The notes under the pieces were generated by a model. The model did no database searches, was not told the origin of the DNA, and saw nothing but the letters and a program-made list of their open reading frames with translations. A stretch of 64,000 nucleotides of DNA from Galeopsis tetrahit (lineage: Eukaryota > Streptophyta > Magnoliopsida > Lamiales > Lamiaceae), in assembly GCA_963675135.1 (NCBI GenBank), contig CAVLYN010000075.1, forward strand, positions 62,001 through 126,000, written 5' to 3'. The translations under genes were made by a program, and so were the position numbers. Shown here in pieces: positions 49,389-63,761 of the stretch. Position 1 is the stretch's first letter; each line of letters opens with the position of its first letter.

Positions 49389-52300
49389 GTGCAATTTAAC
49401 CTCGAAAATACCAAAATGAAGTGTTTTGTAGAATTGCTTGGTGACCAAGCAAACTTTACGTTTTTTTTATTTTGCGAAAAATCACATTCTTTAGTGTTCA
49501 AAAACTCTATAGTTTATACCATTATAATGTGTAAATGCACTTTCATCGATTCACTCATTCTCTCTTTTTGAAAAGTCTCACGAGTTGCAAAAGAGTTACA
49601 AATTCACATTCGTTCTAGGGTTGTTGTTTTCTATAACTCGTTTATAGTGCAATTTAACCTCGAAAATACCAAAATGAATTGTTTTGTAGGATTGCTTGGT
49701 GACCAAGCAAACTTTACGTTTTTTTTATTTTGCGAAAAATCACATTCTTTAGTGTTCAAAAACTCTATAGTTTATCCCATTATAATGTGTAAATGCACTT
49801 TCATCGATTCACTCATTCTCTCTTTTTGAAAAGTCTCACGAGTTGCAAAAGAGTTAACCATGACCAATTCACATTCTTTCTAGGGTTGTTGTTTTCTATA
49901 ACTCCTTTATAGTGCCATTTAACCTCGAAAATACCAAAATGAAGTGTTTTGTAGGATTGCTTGGTGACCAAGCAAACTTTACGTTTTTTTTATTTTGCGA
50001 AAAATCACATTCTTTAGTGTTCAAAAATTCTATAGTTTATCCCATTATAATGTGTAAATGCACTTTCATCGATTCACTCATTCTCTCTTTTTGAAAAGTC
50101 TCACGAGTTGCAAAAGAGTTACAAATTCACATTCGTTCTAGGGTTGTTGTTTTCTATAACTCGTTTATAGTGCAATTTAACCTCGAAAATACCAAAATGA
50201 ATTGTTTTGTAGGATTGCTTGGTGACCAAGCAAACTTTACGTTTTTTTTATTTTGCGAAAAATCACATTCTTTAGTGTTAAAAAACTCTATAGTTTATCC
50301 CATTATAATGTGTAAATGCACTTTCATCGATTCACTCATTCTCTCTTTTTGAAAAGTCTCACGAGTTGCAAAAGAGTTAACCATGACCAATTCACATTCT
50401 TTCTAGGGTTGTTGTTTTCTATAACTCCTTTATAGTGCCATTTAACCTCGAAAATACCAAAATGAAGTGTTTTGTAGGATTGCTTGGTGACCAAGCAAAC
50501 TTTACGTTTTTTTTATTTTGCGAAAAATCACATTCTTTAGTGTTCAAAAACTCTATAGTTTATCCCACTATAATGTGGAAAGTGCACTTTCATCGATTCA
50601 CTCATTCTCTCTTTTTGAAAAGTCTCACGAGTTGCAAAAGATTTACAAATTCACATTCGTTCTAGGGTTGTTGTTTTCTATAACTCGTTTATAGTGCAAT
50701 TTAACCTCGAAAATACCAAAATGAAGTGTTTTGTAGGATTGCTTGGTGACCAAGCAAACTTTACGTTTTTTTTATTTTGCGAAAAATCACATTCTTTAGT
50801 GTTCAAAAACTCTATAGTTTATACCATTATAATGTGTAAATGCACTTTCATCGATTCACTCATTCTCTCTTTTTGAAAAGTCTCACGAGTTGCAAAAGAG
50901 TTAACCATTACCAATTCACATTCTTTCTAGGGTTGTTGTTTTCTATAACTCGTTTATAGTGCCATTTAACCTCGAAAATACCAAATGAAGTGTTTTGTAG
51001 GATTGCTTGGTGACCAAGCAAACTTTACGTTTTTTTATTTTGCGAAAAATCACATTCTTTAGTGTTCAAAAACTCTATAGTTTATCCCATTATAATGTGT
51101 AAATGCACTTTCATCGATTCACTCATTCTCTCTTTTTGAAAAGTCTCACGAGTTGCAAAAGAGTTAACCATGACCAATTCACATTCTTTCTAGGGTTGTT
51201 GTTTTCTATAACTCCTTTATAGTGCCATTTAACCTCGAAAATACCAAAATGAAGTGTTTTGTAGGATTGCTTGGTGACCAAGCAAACTTTACGTTTTTTT
51301 TATTTTGCGAAAAATCACATTCTTTAGTGTTCAAAAACTCTATAGTTTATCCCACTATAATGTGGAAAGTGCACTTTCATCGATTCACTCATTCTCTCTT
51401 TTTGAAAAGTCTCACGAGTTGCAAAAGATTTACAAATTCACATTCGTTCTAGGGTTGTTGTTTTCTATAACTCGTTTATAGTGCAATTTAACCTCGAAAA
51501 TACCAAAATGAAGTGTTTTGTAGGATTGCTTGGTGACCAAGCAAACTTTACGTTTTTTTTATTTTGCGAAAAATCACATTCTTTAGTGTTCAAAAACTCT
51601 ATAGTTTATACCATTATAATGTGTAAATGCACTTTCATCGATTCACTCATTCTCTCTTTTTGAAAAGTCTCACGAGTTGCAAAAGAGTTAACCATTACCA
51701 ATTCACATTCTTTCTAGGGTTGTTGTTTTCTATAACTCGTTTATAGTGCCATTTAACCTCGAAAATACCAAATGAAGTGTTTTGTAGGATTGCTTGGTGA
51801 CCAAGCAAACTTTACGTTTTTTTTATTTTGCGAAAAATCACATTCTTTAGTGTTAAAAAACTCTATAGTTTATCCCATTATAATGTGTAAATGCACTTTC
51901 ATCGATTCACTCATTCTCTCTTTTTGAAAAGTCTCACGAGTTGCAAAAGAGTTAACCATGACCAATTCACATTCTTTCTAGGGTTGTTGTTTTCTATAAC
52001 TCCTTTATAGTGCCATTTAACCTCGAAAATACCAAATGAAGTGTTTTGTAGGATTGCTTGGTGACCAAGCAAACTTTACGTTTTTTTTATTTTGCGAAAA
52101 ATCACATTCTTTAGTGTTCAAAAACTCTATAGTTTATCCCATTATAATGTGTAAATGCACTTTCATCGATTCACTCATTCTCTCTTTTTGAAAAGTCTCA
52201 CGAGTTGCAAAAGAGTTAACCATGACCAATTCACATTCTTTCTAGGGTTGTTGTTTTCTATAACTCCTTTATAGTGCCATTTAACCTCGAAAATACCAAA

Positions 52301-53578
52301 ATGAAGTGTTTTGTAGGATTGCTTGGTGACCAAGCAAACTTTACGTTTTTTTTATTTTGCGAAAAATCACATTCTTTAGTGTTCAAAAATTCTATAGTTT
52401 ATCCCATTATAATGTGTAAATGCACTTTCATCGATTCACTCATTCTCTCTTTTTGAAAAGTCTCACGAGTTGCAAAAGAGTTACAAATTCACATTCGTTC
52501 TAGGGTTGTTGTTTTCTATAACTCGTTTATAGTGCAATTTAACCTCGAAAATACCAAAATGAATTGTTTTGTAGGATTGCTTGGTGACCAAGCAAACTTT
52601 ACGTTTTTTTTATTTTGCGAAAAATCACATTCTTTAGTGTTCAAAAACTCTATAGTTTATCCCATTATAATGTGTAAATGCACTTTCATCGATTCACTCA
52701 TTCTCTCTTTTTGAAAAGTCTCACGAGTTGCAAAAGAGTTAACCATGACCAATTCACATTCTTTCTAGGGTTGTTGTTTTCTATAACTCCTTTATAGTGC
52801 CATTTAACCTCGAAAATACCAAAATGAAGTGTTTTGTAGGATTGCTTGGTGACCAAGCAAACTTTACGTTTTTTTTATTTTGCGAAAAATCACATTCTTT
52901 AGTGTTCAAAAATTCTATAGTTTATCCCATTATAATGTGTAAATGCACTTTCATCGATTCACTCATTCTCTCTTTTTGAAAAGTCTCACGAGTTGCAAAA
53001 GAGTTACAAATTCACATTCGTTCTAGGGTTGTTGTTTTCTATAACTCGTTTATAGTGCAATTTAACCTCGAAAATACCAAAATGAATTGTTTTGTAGGAT
53101 TGCTTGGTGACCAAGCAAACTTTACGTTTTTTTTATTTTGCGAAAAATCACATTCTTTAGTGTTAAAAAACTCTATAGTTTATCCCATTATAATGTGTAA
53201 ATGCACTTTCATCGATTCACTCATTCTCTCTTTTTGAAAAGTCTCACGAGTTGCAAAAGAGTTAACCATGACCAATTCACATTCTTTCTAGGGTTGTTGT
53301 TTTCTATAACTCCTTTATAGTGCCATTTAACCTCGAAAATACCAAAATGAAGTGTTTTGTAGGATTGCTTGGTGACCAAGCAAACTTTACGTTTTTTTTA
53401 TTTTGCGAAAAATCACATTCTTTAGTGTTCAAAAACTCTATAGTTTATCCCACTATAATGTGGAAAGTGCACTTTCATCGATTCACTCATTCTCTCTTTT
53501 TGAAAAGTCTCACGAGTTGCAAAAGATTTACAAATTCACATTCGTTCTAGGGTTGTTGTTTTCTATAACTCGTTTATA
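49389..53578. repeat. Expanded 13-mer with a 787-bp insertion, 4190 bp
   Basis: The 13-mer order is interrupted by an extra A2-B2-Ec block (50694-51480). The length is exactly 3403 plus 787. The B2 at 50959 (T7) is followed directly by Ec at 51222 rather than by C2, so the insertion includes a junction between two module types. The closing Ec (53320) has normal AATGAAGTG. Confidence 0.9.
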
Positions 53579-54883
53579 GTGCAATTTAACCTCGAAAATA
53601 CCAAAATGAAGTGTTTTGTAGAATTGCTTGGTGACCAAGCAAACTTTACGTTTTTTTTATTTTGCGAAAAATCACATTCTTTAGTGTTCAAAAACTCTAT
53701 AGTTTATACCATTATAATGTGTAAATGCACTTTCATCGATTCACTCATTCTCTCTTTTTGAAAAGTCTCACGAGTTGCAAAAGAGTTACAAATTCACATT
53801 CGTTCTAGGGTTGTTGTTTTCTATAACTCGTTTATAGTGCAATTTAACCTCGAAAATACCAAAATGAATTGTTTTGTAGGATTGCTTGGTGACCAAGCAA
53901 ACTTTACGTTTTTTTTATTTTGCGAAAAATCACATTCTTTAGTGTTCAAAAACTCTATAGTTTATCCCATTATAATGTGTAAATGCACTTTCATCGATTC
54001 ACTCATTCTCTCTTTTTGAAAAGTCTCACGAGTTGCAAAAGAGTTAACCATGACCAATTCACATTCTTTCTAGGGTTGTTGTTTTCTATAACTCCTTTAT
54101 AGTGCCATTTAACCTCGAAAATACCAAAATGAAGTGTTTTGTAGGATTGCTTGGTGACCAAGCAAACTTTACGTTTTTTTTATTTTGCGAAAAATCACAT
54201 TCTTTAGTGTTCAAAAATTCTATAGTTTATCCCATTATAATGTGTAAATGCACTTTCATCGATTCACTCATTCTCTCTTTTTGAAAAGTCTCACGAGTTG
54301 CAAAAGAGTTACAAATTCACATTCGTTCTAGGGTTGTTGTTTTCTATAACTCGTTTATAGTGCAATTTAACCTCGAAAATACCAAAATGAATTGTTTTGT
54401 AGGATTGCTTGGTGACCAAGCAAACTTTACGTTTTTTTTATTTTGCGAAAAATCACATTCTTTAGTGTTAAAAAACTCTATAGTTTATCCCATTATAATG
54501 TGTAAATGCACTTTCATCGATTCACTCATTCTCTCTTTTTGAAAAGTCTCACGAGTTGCAAAAGAGTTAACCATGACCAATTCACATTCTTTCTAGGGTT
54601 GTTGTTTTCTATAACTCCTTTATAGTGCCATTTAACCTCGAAAATACCAAAATGAAGTGTTTTGTAGGATTGCTTGGTGACCAAGCAAACTTTACGTTTT
54701 TTTTATTTTGCGAAAAATCACATTCTTTAGTGTTCAAAAACTCTATAGTTTATCCCACTATAATGTGGAAAGTGCACTTTCATCGATTCACTCATTCTCT
54801 CTTTTTGAAAAGTCTCACGAGTTGCAAAAGATTTACAAATTCACATTCGTTCTAGGGTTGTTGTTTTCTATAACTCGTTTATA
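53579..54883. repeat. Module H-F-C-Dc-Ec, 1305 bp
   Basis: Starts are at 53579, 53837, 54102, 54360 and 54625. Followed by A2-B2-C2, not A2-B4. Confidence 0.9.
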
Positions 54884-56970
54884 GTGCAATTTAACCTCGA
54901 AAATACCAAAATGAAGTGTTTTGTAGGATTGCTTGGTGACCAAGCAAACTTTACGTTTTTTTTATTTTGCGAAAAATCACATTCTTTAGTGTTCAAAAAC
55001 TCTATAGTTTATACCATTATAATGTGTAAATGCACTTTCATCGATTCACTCATTCTCTCTTTTTGAAAAGTCTCACGAGTTGCAAAAGAGTTAACCATTA
55101 CCAATTCACATTCTTTCTAGGGTTGTTGTTTTCTATAACTCGTTTATAGTGCCATTTAACCTCGAAAATACCAAATGAAGTGTTTTGTAGGATTGCTTGG
55201 TGACCAAGCAAACTTTACGTTTTTTTATTTTGCGAAAAATCACATTCTTTAGTGTTCAAAAACTCTATAGTTTATCCCATTATAATGTGTAAATGCACTT
55301 TCATCGATTCACTCATTCTCTCTTTTTGAAAAGTCTCACGAGTTGCAAAAGAGTTAACCATGACCAATTCACATTCTTTCTAGGGTTGTTGTTTTCTATA
55401 ACTCCTTTATAGTGCCATTTAACCTCGAAAATACCAAAATGAAGTGTTTTGTAGGATTGCTTGGTCAGCAAACTTTACGTTTTTTTTATTTTGCGAAAAA
55501 TCACATTCTTTAGTGTTCAAAAATTCTATAGTTTATCCCATTATAATGTGTAAATGCACTTTCATCGATTCACTCATTCTCTCTTTTTGAAAAGTCTCAC
55601 GAGTTGCAAAAGAGTTACAAATTCACATTCGTTCTAGGGTTGTTGTTTTCTATAACTCGTTTATAGTGCAATTTAACCTCGAAAATACCAAAATGAATTG
55701 TTTTGTAGGATTGCTTGGTGACCAAGCAAACTTTACGTTTTTTTTATTTTGCGAAAAATCACATTCTTTAGTGTTAAAAAACTCTATAGTTTATCCCATT
55801 ATAATGTGTAAATGCACTTTCATCGATTCACTCATTCTCTCTTTTTGAAAAGTCTCACGAGTTGCAAAAGAGTTACAAATTCACATTCGTTCTAGGGTTG
55901 TTGTTTTCTATAACTCGTTTATAGTGCAATTTAACCTCGAAAATACCAAAATGAATTGTTTTGTAGGATTGCTTGGTGACCAAGCAAACTTTACGTTTTT
56001 TTTATTTTGCGAAAAATCACATTTTTAGTGTTAAAAAACTCTATAGTTTATCCCATTATAATGTGTAAATGCACTTTCATCGATTCACTCATTCTCTCTT
56101 TTTGAAAAGTCTCATGAGTTGCAAAAGAGTTAACCATGACCAATTCACATTCTTTCTAGGGTTGTTGTTTTCTATAACTCCTTTATAGTGCCATTTAACC
56201 TCGAAAATACCAAAATGAAGTGTTTTGTAGGATTGCTTGGTGACCAAGCAAACTTTACGTTTTTTTTTATTTTGCGAAAAATCAAATTCTTTAGTGTTCA
56301 AAAACTCTATAGTTTATCCCACTATAATGTGGAAAGTGCACTTTCATCGATTCACTCATTCTCTCTTTTTGAAAAGTCTCACGAGTTGCAAAAGATTTAC
56401 AAATTCACATTCGTTCTAGGGTTGTTGTTTTCTATAACTCGTTTATAGTGCAATTTAACCTCGAAAATACCAAAATGAAGTGTTTTGTAGAATTGCTTGG
56501 TGACCAAGCAAACTTTACGTTTTTTTTATTTTGCGAAAAATCACATTCTTTAGTGTTCAAAAACTCTATAGTTTATACCATTATAATGTGTAAATGCACT
56601 TTCATCGATTCACTCATTCTCTCTTTTTGAAAAGTCTCACGAGTTGCAAAAGAGTTAACCATGACCAATTCACATTCTTTCTAGGGTTGTTGTTTTCTAT
56701 AACTCGTTTATAGTGCCATTTAACCTCGAAAATACCAAATGAAGTGTTTTGTAGGATTGCTTGGTGACCAAGCAAACTTTACGTTTTTTTTATTTTGCGA
56801 AAAATCACATTCTTTAGTGTTCAAAAACTCTATAGTTTATCCCACTATAATGTGGAAAGTGCACTTTCATCGATTCACTCATTCTCTCTTTTTGAAAAGT
56901 CTCACGAGTTGCAAAAGATTTACAAATTCACATTCGTTCTAGGGTTGTTGTTTTCTATAACTCGTTTATA
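54884..56970. repeat. Block A2-B2-C2-Ds-D-E-Ae-(B/Ec), 2087 bp
   Basis: Starts are at 54884, 55149, 55412, 55666, 55924, 56188, 56448 and 56713. The D at 55924 lost one base (CACATTTTTAGTG) and is 264 bp. The last monomer is a B/Ec chimera. Confidence 0.88.
56713..56970. repeat. Chimeric monomer B/Ec (258 bp)
   Basis: It begins with the B deletion CCAAATGAAG and continues with the Ec core TCCCACTATAATGTGGAAAG and the GATTTAC tail. The switch lies between about 56740 and 56840. It places an H module (56971) after Ae-B, where the other copies have B3-F. Confidence 0.87.
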
Positions 56971-58275
56971 GTGCAATTTAACCTCGAAAATACCAAAATG
57001 AAGTGTTTTGTAGAATTGCTTGGTGACCAAGCAAACTTTACGTTTTTTTTATTTTGCGAAAAATCACATTCTTTAGTGTTCAAAAACTCTATAGTTTATA
57101 CCATTATAATGTGTAAATGCACTTTCATCGATTCACTCATTCTCTCTTTTTGAAAAGTCTCACGAGTTGCAAAAGAGTTACAAATTCACATTCGTTCTAG
57201 GGTTGTTGTTTTCTATAACTCGTTTATAGTGCAATTTAACCTCGAAAATACCAAAATGAATTGTTTTGTAGGATTGCTTGGTGACCAAGCAAACTTTACG
57301 TTTTTTTTATTTTGCGAAAAATCACATTCTTTAGTGTTCAAAAACTCTATAGTTTATCCCATTATAATGTGTAAATGCACTTTCATCGATTCACTCATTC
57401 TCTCTTTTTGAAAAGTCTCACGAGTTGCAAAAGAGTTAACCATGACCAATTCACATTCTTTCTAGGGTTGTTGTTTTCTATAACTCCTTTATAGTGCCAT
57501 TTAACCTCGAAAATACCAAAATGAAGTGTTTTGTAGGATTGCTTGGTGACCAAGCAAACTTTACGTTTTTTTTATTTTGCGAAAAATCACATTCTTTAGT
57601 GTTCAAAAATTCTATAGTTTATCCCATTATAATGTGTAAATGCACTTTCATCGATTCACTCATTCTCTCTTTTTGAAAAGTCTCACGAGTTGCAAAAGAG
57701 TTACAAATTCACATTCGTTCTAGGGTTGTTGTTTTCTATAACTCGTTTATAGTGCAATTTAACCTCGAAAATACCAAAATGAATTGTTTTGTAGGATTGC
57801 TTGGTGACCAAGCAAACTTTACGTTTTTTTTATTTTGCGAAAAATCACATTCTTTAGTGTTAAAAAACTCTATAGTTTATCCCATTATAATGTGTAAATG
57901 CACTTTCATCGATTCACTCATTCTCTCTTTTTGAAAAGTCTCACGAGTTGCAAAAGAGTTAACCATGACCAATTCACATTCTTTCTAGGGTTGTTGTTTT
58001 CTATAACTCCTTTATAGTGCCATTTAACCTCGAAAATACCAAAATGAAGTGTTTTGTAGGATTGCTTGGTGACCAAGCAAACTTTACGTTTTTTTTATTT
58101 TGCGAAAAATCACATTCTTTAGTGTTCAAAAACTCTATAGTTTATCCCACTATAATGTGGAAAGTGCACTTTCATCGATTCACTCATTCTCTCTTTTTGA
58201 AAAGTCTCACGAGTTGCAAAAGATTTACAAATTCACATTCGTTCTAGGGTTGTTGTTTTCTATAACTCGTTTATA
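56971..58275. repeat. Module H-F-C-Dc-Ec, 1305 bp
   Basis: Same order and length as the other 1305-bp modules. Starts are at 56971, 57229, 57494, 57752 and 58017. Confidence 0.9.
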
Positions 58276-61200
58276 GTGCAATTTAACCTCGAAAATACCA
58301 AAATGAAGTGTTTTGTAGGATTGCTTGGTGACCAAGCAAACTTTACGTTTTTTTTATTTTGCGAAAAATCACATTCTTTAGTGTTCAAAAACTCTATAGT
58401 TTATACCATTATAATGTGTAAATGCACTTTCATCGATTCACTCATTCTCTCTTTTTGAAAAGTCTCACGAGTTGCAAAAGAGTTAACCATTACCAATTCA
58501 CATTCTTTCTAGGGTTGTTGTTTTCTATAACTCGTTTATAGTGCCATTTAACCTCGAAAATACCAAATGAAGTGTTTTGTAGGATTGCTTGGTGACCAAG
58601 CAAACTTTACGTTTTTTTATTTTGCGAAAAATCACATTCTTTAGTGTTCAAAAACTCTATAGTTTATCCCATTATAATGTGTAAATGCACTTTCATCGAT
58701 TCACTCATTCTCTCTTTTTGAAAAGTCTCACGAGTTGCAAAAGAGTTAACCATGACCAATTCACATTCTTTCTAGGGTTGTTGTTTTCTATAACTCCTTT
58801 ATAGTGCCATTTAACCTCGAAAATACCAAAATGAAGTGTTTTGTAGGATTGCTTGGTCAGCAAACTTTACGTTTTTTTTATTTTGCGAAAAATCACATTC
58901 TTTAGTGTTCAAAAATTCTATAGTTTATCCCATTATAATGTGTAAATGCACTTTCATCGATTCACTCATTCTCTCTTTTTGAAAAGTCTCACGAGTTGCA
59001 AAAGAGTTACAAATTCACATTCGTTCTAGGGTTGTTGTTTTCTATAACTCGTTTATAGTGCAATTTAACCTCGAAAATACCAAAATGAATTGTTTTGTAG
59101 GATTGCTTGGTGACCAAGCAAACTTTACGTTTTTTTTATTTTGCGAAAAATCACATTCTTTAGTGTTAAAAAACTCTATAGTTTATCCCATTATAATGTG
59201 TAAATGCACTTTCATCGATTCACTCATTCTCTCTTTTTGAAAAGTCTCACGAGTTGCAAAAGAGTTACAAATTCACATTCGTTCTAGGGTTGTTGTTTTC
59301 TATAACTCGTTTATAGTGCAATTTAACCTCGAAAATACCAAAATGAATTGTTTTGTAGGATTGCTTGGTGACCAAGCAAACTTTACGTTTTTTTTATTTT
59401 GCGAAAAATCACATTCTTTAGTGTTAAAAAACTCTATAGTTTATCCCATTATAATGTGTAAATGCACTTTCATCGATTCACTCATTCTCTCTTTTTGAAA
59501 AGTCTCATGAGTTGCAAAAGAGTTAACCATGACCAATTCACATTCTTTCTAGGGTTGTTGTTTTCTATAACTCCTTTATAGTGCCATTTAACCTCGAAAA
59601 TACCAAAATGAAGTGTTTTGTAGGATTGCTTGGTGACCAAGCAAACTTTACGTTTTTTTTTATTTTGCGAAAAATCAAATTCTTTAGTGTTCAAAAACTC
59701 TATAGTTTATCCCACTATAATGTGGAAAGTGCACTTTCATCGATTCACTCATTCTCTCTTTTTGAAAAGTCTCACGAGTTGCAAAAGATTTACAAATTCA
59801 CATTCGTTCTAGGGTTGTTGTTTTCTATAACTCGTTTATAGTGCAATTTAACCTCGAAAATACCAAAATGAAGTGTTTTGTAGAATTGCTTGGTGACCAA
59901 GCAAACTTTACGTTTTTTTTATTTTGCGAAAAATCACATTCTTTAGTGTTCAAAAACTCTATAGTTTATACCATTATAATGTGTAAATGCACTTTCATCG
60001 ATTCACTCATTCTCTCTTTTTGAAAAGTCTCACGAGTTGCAAAAGAGTTAACCATGACCAATTCACATTCTTTCTAGGGTTGTTGTTTTCTATAACTCGT
60101 TTATAGTGCCATTTAACCTCGAAAATACCAAATGAAGTGTTTTGTAGGATTGCTTGGTGACCAAGCAAACTTTACGTTTTTTTTATTTTGCGAAAAATCA
60201 CATTCTTTAGTGTTCAAAAACTCTATAGTTTATCCCATTATAATGTGTAAATGCACTTTCATCGATTCACTCATTCTCTCTTTTTGAAAAGTCTCACGAG
60301 TTGCAAAAGAGTTACAAATTCACATTCGTTCTAGGGTTGTTGTTTTCTATAACTCGTTTATAGTGCAATTTAACCTCGAAAATACCAAAATGAATTGTTT
60401 TGTAGGATTGCTTGGTGACCAAGCAAACTTTACGTTTTTTTTATTTTGCGAAAAATCACATTCTTTAGTGTTCAAAAACTCTATAGTTTATCCCATTATA
60501 ATGTGTAAATGCACTTTCATCGATTCACTCATTCTCTCTTTTTGAAAAGTCTCACGAGTTGCAAAAGAGTTAACCATGACCAATTCACATTCTTTCTAGG
60601 GTTGTTGTTTTCTATAACTCCTTTATAGTGCCATTTAACCTCGAAAATACCAAAATGAAGTGTTTTGTAGGATTGCTTGGTGACCAAGCAAACTTTACGT
60701 TTTTTTTATTTTGCGAAAAATCACATTCTTTAGTGTTCAAAAATTCTATAGTTTATCCCATTATAATGTGTAAATGCACTTTCATCGATTCACTCATTCT
60801 CTCTTTTTGAAAAGTCTCACGAGTTGCAAAAGAGTTACAAATTCACATTCGTTCTAGGGTTGTTGTTTTCTATAACTCGTTTATAGTGCAATTTAACCTC
60901 GAAAATACCAAAATGAATTGTTTTGTAGGATTGCTTGGTGACCAAGCAAACTTTACGTTTTTTTTATTTTGCGAAAAATCACATTCTTTAGTGTTAAAAA
61001 ACTCTATAGTTTATCCCATTATAATGTGTAAATGCACTTTCATCGATTCACTCATTCTCTCTTTTTGAAAAGTCTCACGAGTTGCAAAAGAGTTAACCAT
61101 GACCAATTCACATTCTTTCTAGGGTTGTTGTTTTCTATAACTCCTTTATAGTGCCATTTAACCTCGAAAATACCAAAATGAAGTGTTTTGTAGGATTGCT

Positions 61201-61409
61201 TGGTGACCAAGCAAACTTTACGTTTTTTTTATTTTGCGAAAAATCACATTCTTTAGTGTTCAAAAACTCTATAGTTTATCCCACTATAATGTGGAAAGTG
61301 CACTTTCATCGATTCACTCATTCTCTCTTTTTGAAAAGTCTCACGAGTTGCAAAAGATTTACAAATTCACATTCGTTCTAGGGTTGTTGTTTTCTATAAC
61401 TCGTTTATA
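58276..61409. repeat. 12-monomer HOR, 3134 bp, distant second copy
   Basis: Starts are at 58276, 58541, 58804, 59058, 59316, 59581, 59841, 60106, 60363, 60628, 60886 and 61151. Order and spacing are identical to 37086-40219. Confidence 0.9.
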
Positions 61410-63761
61410 GTGCAATTTAACCTCGAAAATACCAAAATGAAGTGTTTTGTAGGATTGCTTGGCGACCAAGCAAACTTTACGTTTTTTTTATTTTGCGAAA
61501 AATCACATTCTTTAGTGTTCAAAAACTCTATAGTTTATACCATTATAATGTGTAAATGCACTTTCATCGATTCACTCATTCTCTCTTTTTGAAAAGTCTC
61601 ACGAGTTGCAAAAGAGTTAACCATTACCAATTCACATTCTTTCTAGGGTTGTTGTTTTCTATAACTCGTTTATAGTGCCATTTAACCTCGAAAATACCAA
61701 ATGAAGTGTTTTGTAGGATTGCTTGGTGACCAAGCAAACTTTACGTTTTTTTATTTTGCGAAAAATCACATTCTTTAGTGTTCAAAAACTCTATAGTTTA
61801 TCCCATTATAATGTGTAAATGCACTTTCATCGATTCACTCATTCTCTCTTTTTGAAAAGTCTCACGAGTTGCAAAAGAGTTAACCATGACCAATTCACAT
61901 TCTTTCTAGGGTTGTTGTTTTCTATAACTCCTTTATAGTGCCATTTAACCTCGAAAATACCAAAATGAAGTGTTTTGTAGGATTGCTTGGTCAGCAAACT
62001 TTACGTTTTTTTTATTTTGCGAAAAATCACATTCTTTAGTGTTCAAAAATTCTATAGTTTATCCCATTATAATGTGTAAATGCACTTTCATCGATTCACT
62101 CATTCTCTCTTTTTGAAAAGTCTCACGAGTTGCAAAAGAGTTACAAATTCACATTCGTTCTAGGGTTGTTGTTTTCTATAACTCGTTTATAGTGCAATTT
62201 AACCTCGAAAATACCAAAATGAATTGTTTTGTAGGATTGCTTGGTGACCAAGCAAACTTTACGTTTTTTTTATTTTGCGAAAAATCACATTCTTTAGTGT
62301 TAAAAAACTCTATAGTTTATCCCATTATAATGTGTAAATGCACTTTCATCGATTCACTCATTCTCTCTTTTTGAAAAGTCTCACGAGTTGCAAAAGAGTT
62401 ACAAATTCACATTCGTTCTAGGGTTGTTGTTTTCTATAACTCGTTTATAGTGCAATTTAACCTCGAAAATACCAAAATGAATTGTTTTGTAGGATTGCTT
62501 GGTGACCAAGCAAACTTTACGTTTTTTTTATTTTGCGAAAAATCACATTCTTTAGTGTTAAAAAACTCTATAGTTTATCCCATTATAATGTGTAAATGCA
62601 CTTTCATCGATTCACTCATTCTCTCTTTTTGAAAAGTCTCATGAGTTGCAAAAGAGTTAACCATGACCAATTCACATTCTTTCTAGGGTTGTTGTTTTCT
62701 ATAACTCCTTTATAGTGCCATTTAACCTCGAAAATACCAAAATGAAGTGTTTTGTAGGATTGCTTGGTGACCAAGCAAACTTTACGTTTTTTTTTATTTT
62801 GCGAAAAATCAAATTCTTTAGTGTTCAAAAACTCTATAGTTTATCCCACTATAATGTGGAAAGTGCACTTTCATCGATTCACTCATTCTCTCTTTTTGAA
62901 AAGTCTCACGAGTTGCAAAAGATTTACAAATTCACATTCGTTCTAGGGTTGTTGTTTTCTATAACTCGTTTATAGTGCAATTTAACCTCGAAAATACCAA
63001 AATGAAGTGTTTTGTAGAATTGCTTGGTGACCAAGCAAACTTTACGTTTTTTTTATTTTGCGAAAAATCACATTCTTTAGTGTTCAAAAACTCTATAGTT
63101 TATACCATTATAATGTGTAAATGCACTTTCATCGATTCACTCATTCTCTCTTTTTGAAAAGTCTCACGAGTTGCAAAAGAGTTAACCATGACCAATTCAC
63201 ATTCTTTCTAGGGTTGTTGTTTTCTATAACTCGTTTATAGTGCCATTTAACCTCGAAAATACCAAATGAAGTGTTTTGTAGGATTGCTTGGTGACCAAGC
63301 AAACTTTACGTTTTTTTTATTTTGCGAAAAATCACATTCTTTAGTGTTCAAAAACTCTATAGTTTATCCCATTATAATGTGTAAATGCACTTTCATCGAT
63401 TCACTCATTCTCTCTTTTTGAAAAGTCTCACGAGTTGCAAAAGAGTTAACCATGACCAATTCACATTCTTTCTAGGGTTGTTGTTTTCTATAACTCCTTT
63501 ATAGTGCCATTTAACCTCGAAAATACCAAAATGAAGTGTTTTGTAGGATTGCTTGGTGACCAAGCAAACTTTACGTTTTTTTTATTTTGCGAAAAATCAC
63601 ATTCTTTAGTGTTCAAAAATTCTATAGTTTATCCCATTATAATGTGTAAATGCACTTTCATCGATTCACTCATTCTCTCTTTTTGAAAAGTCTCACGAGT
63701 TGCAAAAGATTTACAAATTCACATTCGTTCTAGGGTTGTTGTTTTCTATAACTCGTTTATA
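61410..63761. repeat. Partial 12-mer A2-B2-C2-Ds-D-E-Ae-B-C*, 2352 bp
   Basis: Starts are at 61410, 61675, 61938, 62192, 62450, 62715, 62975, 63240 and 63504. A2 has T to C at 61463 (GGCGACC). After Ae the order changes to B and then C* (63504). C* has the C signature (AAATTC) but an E-type GATTTAC tail, so its 3' end is chimeric. Confidence 0.88.
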
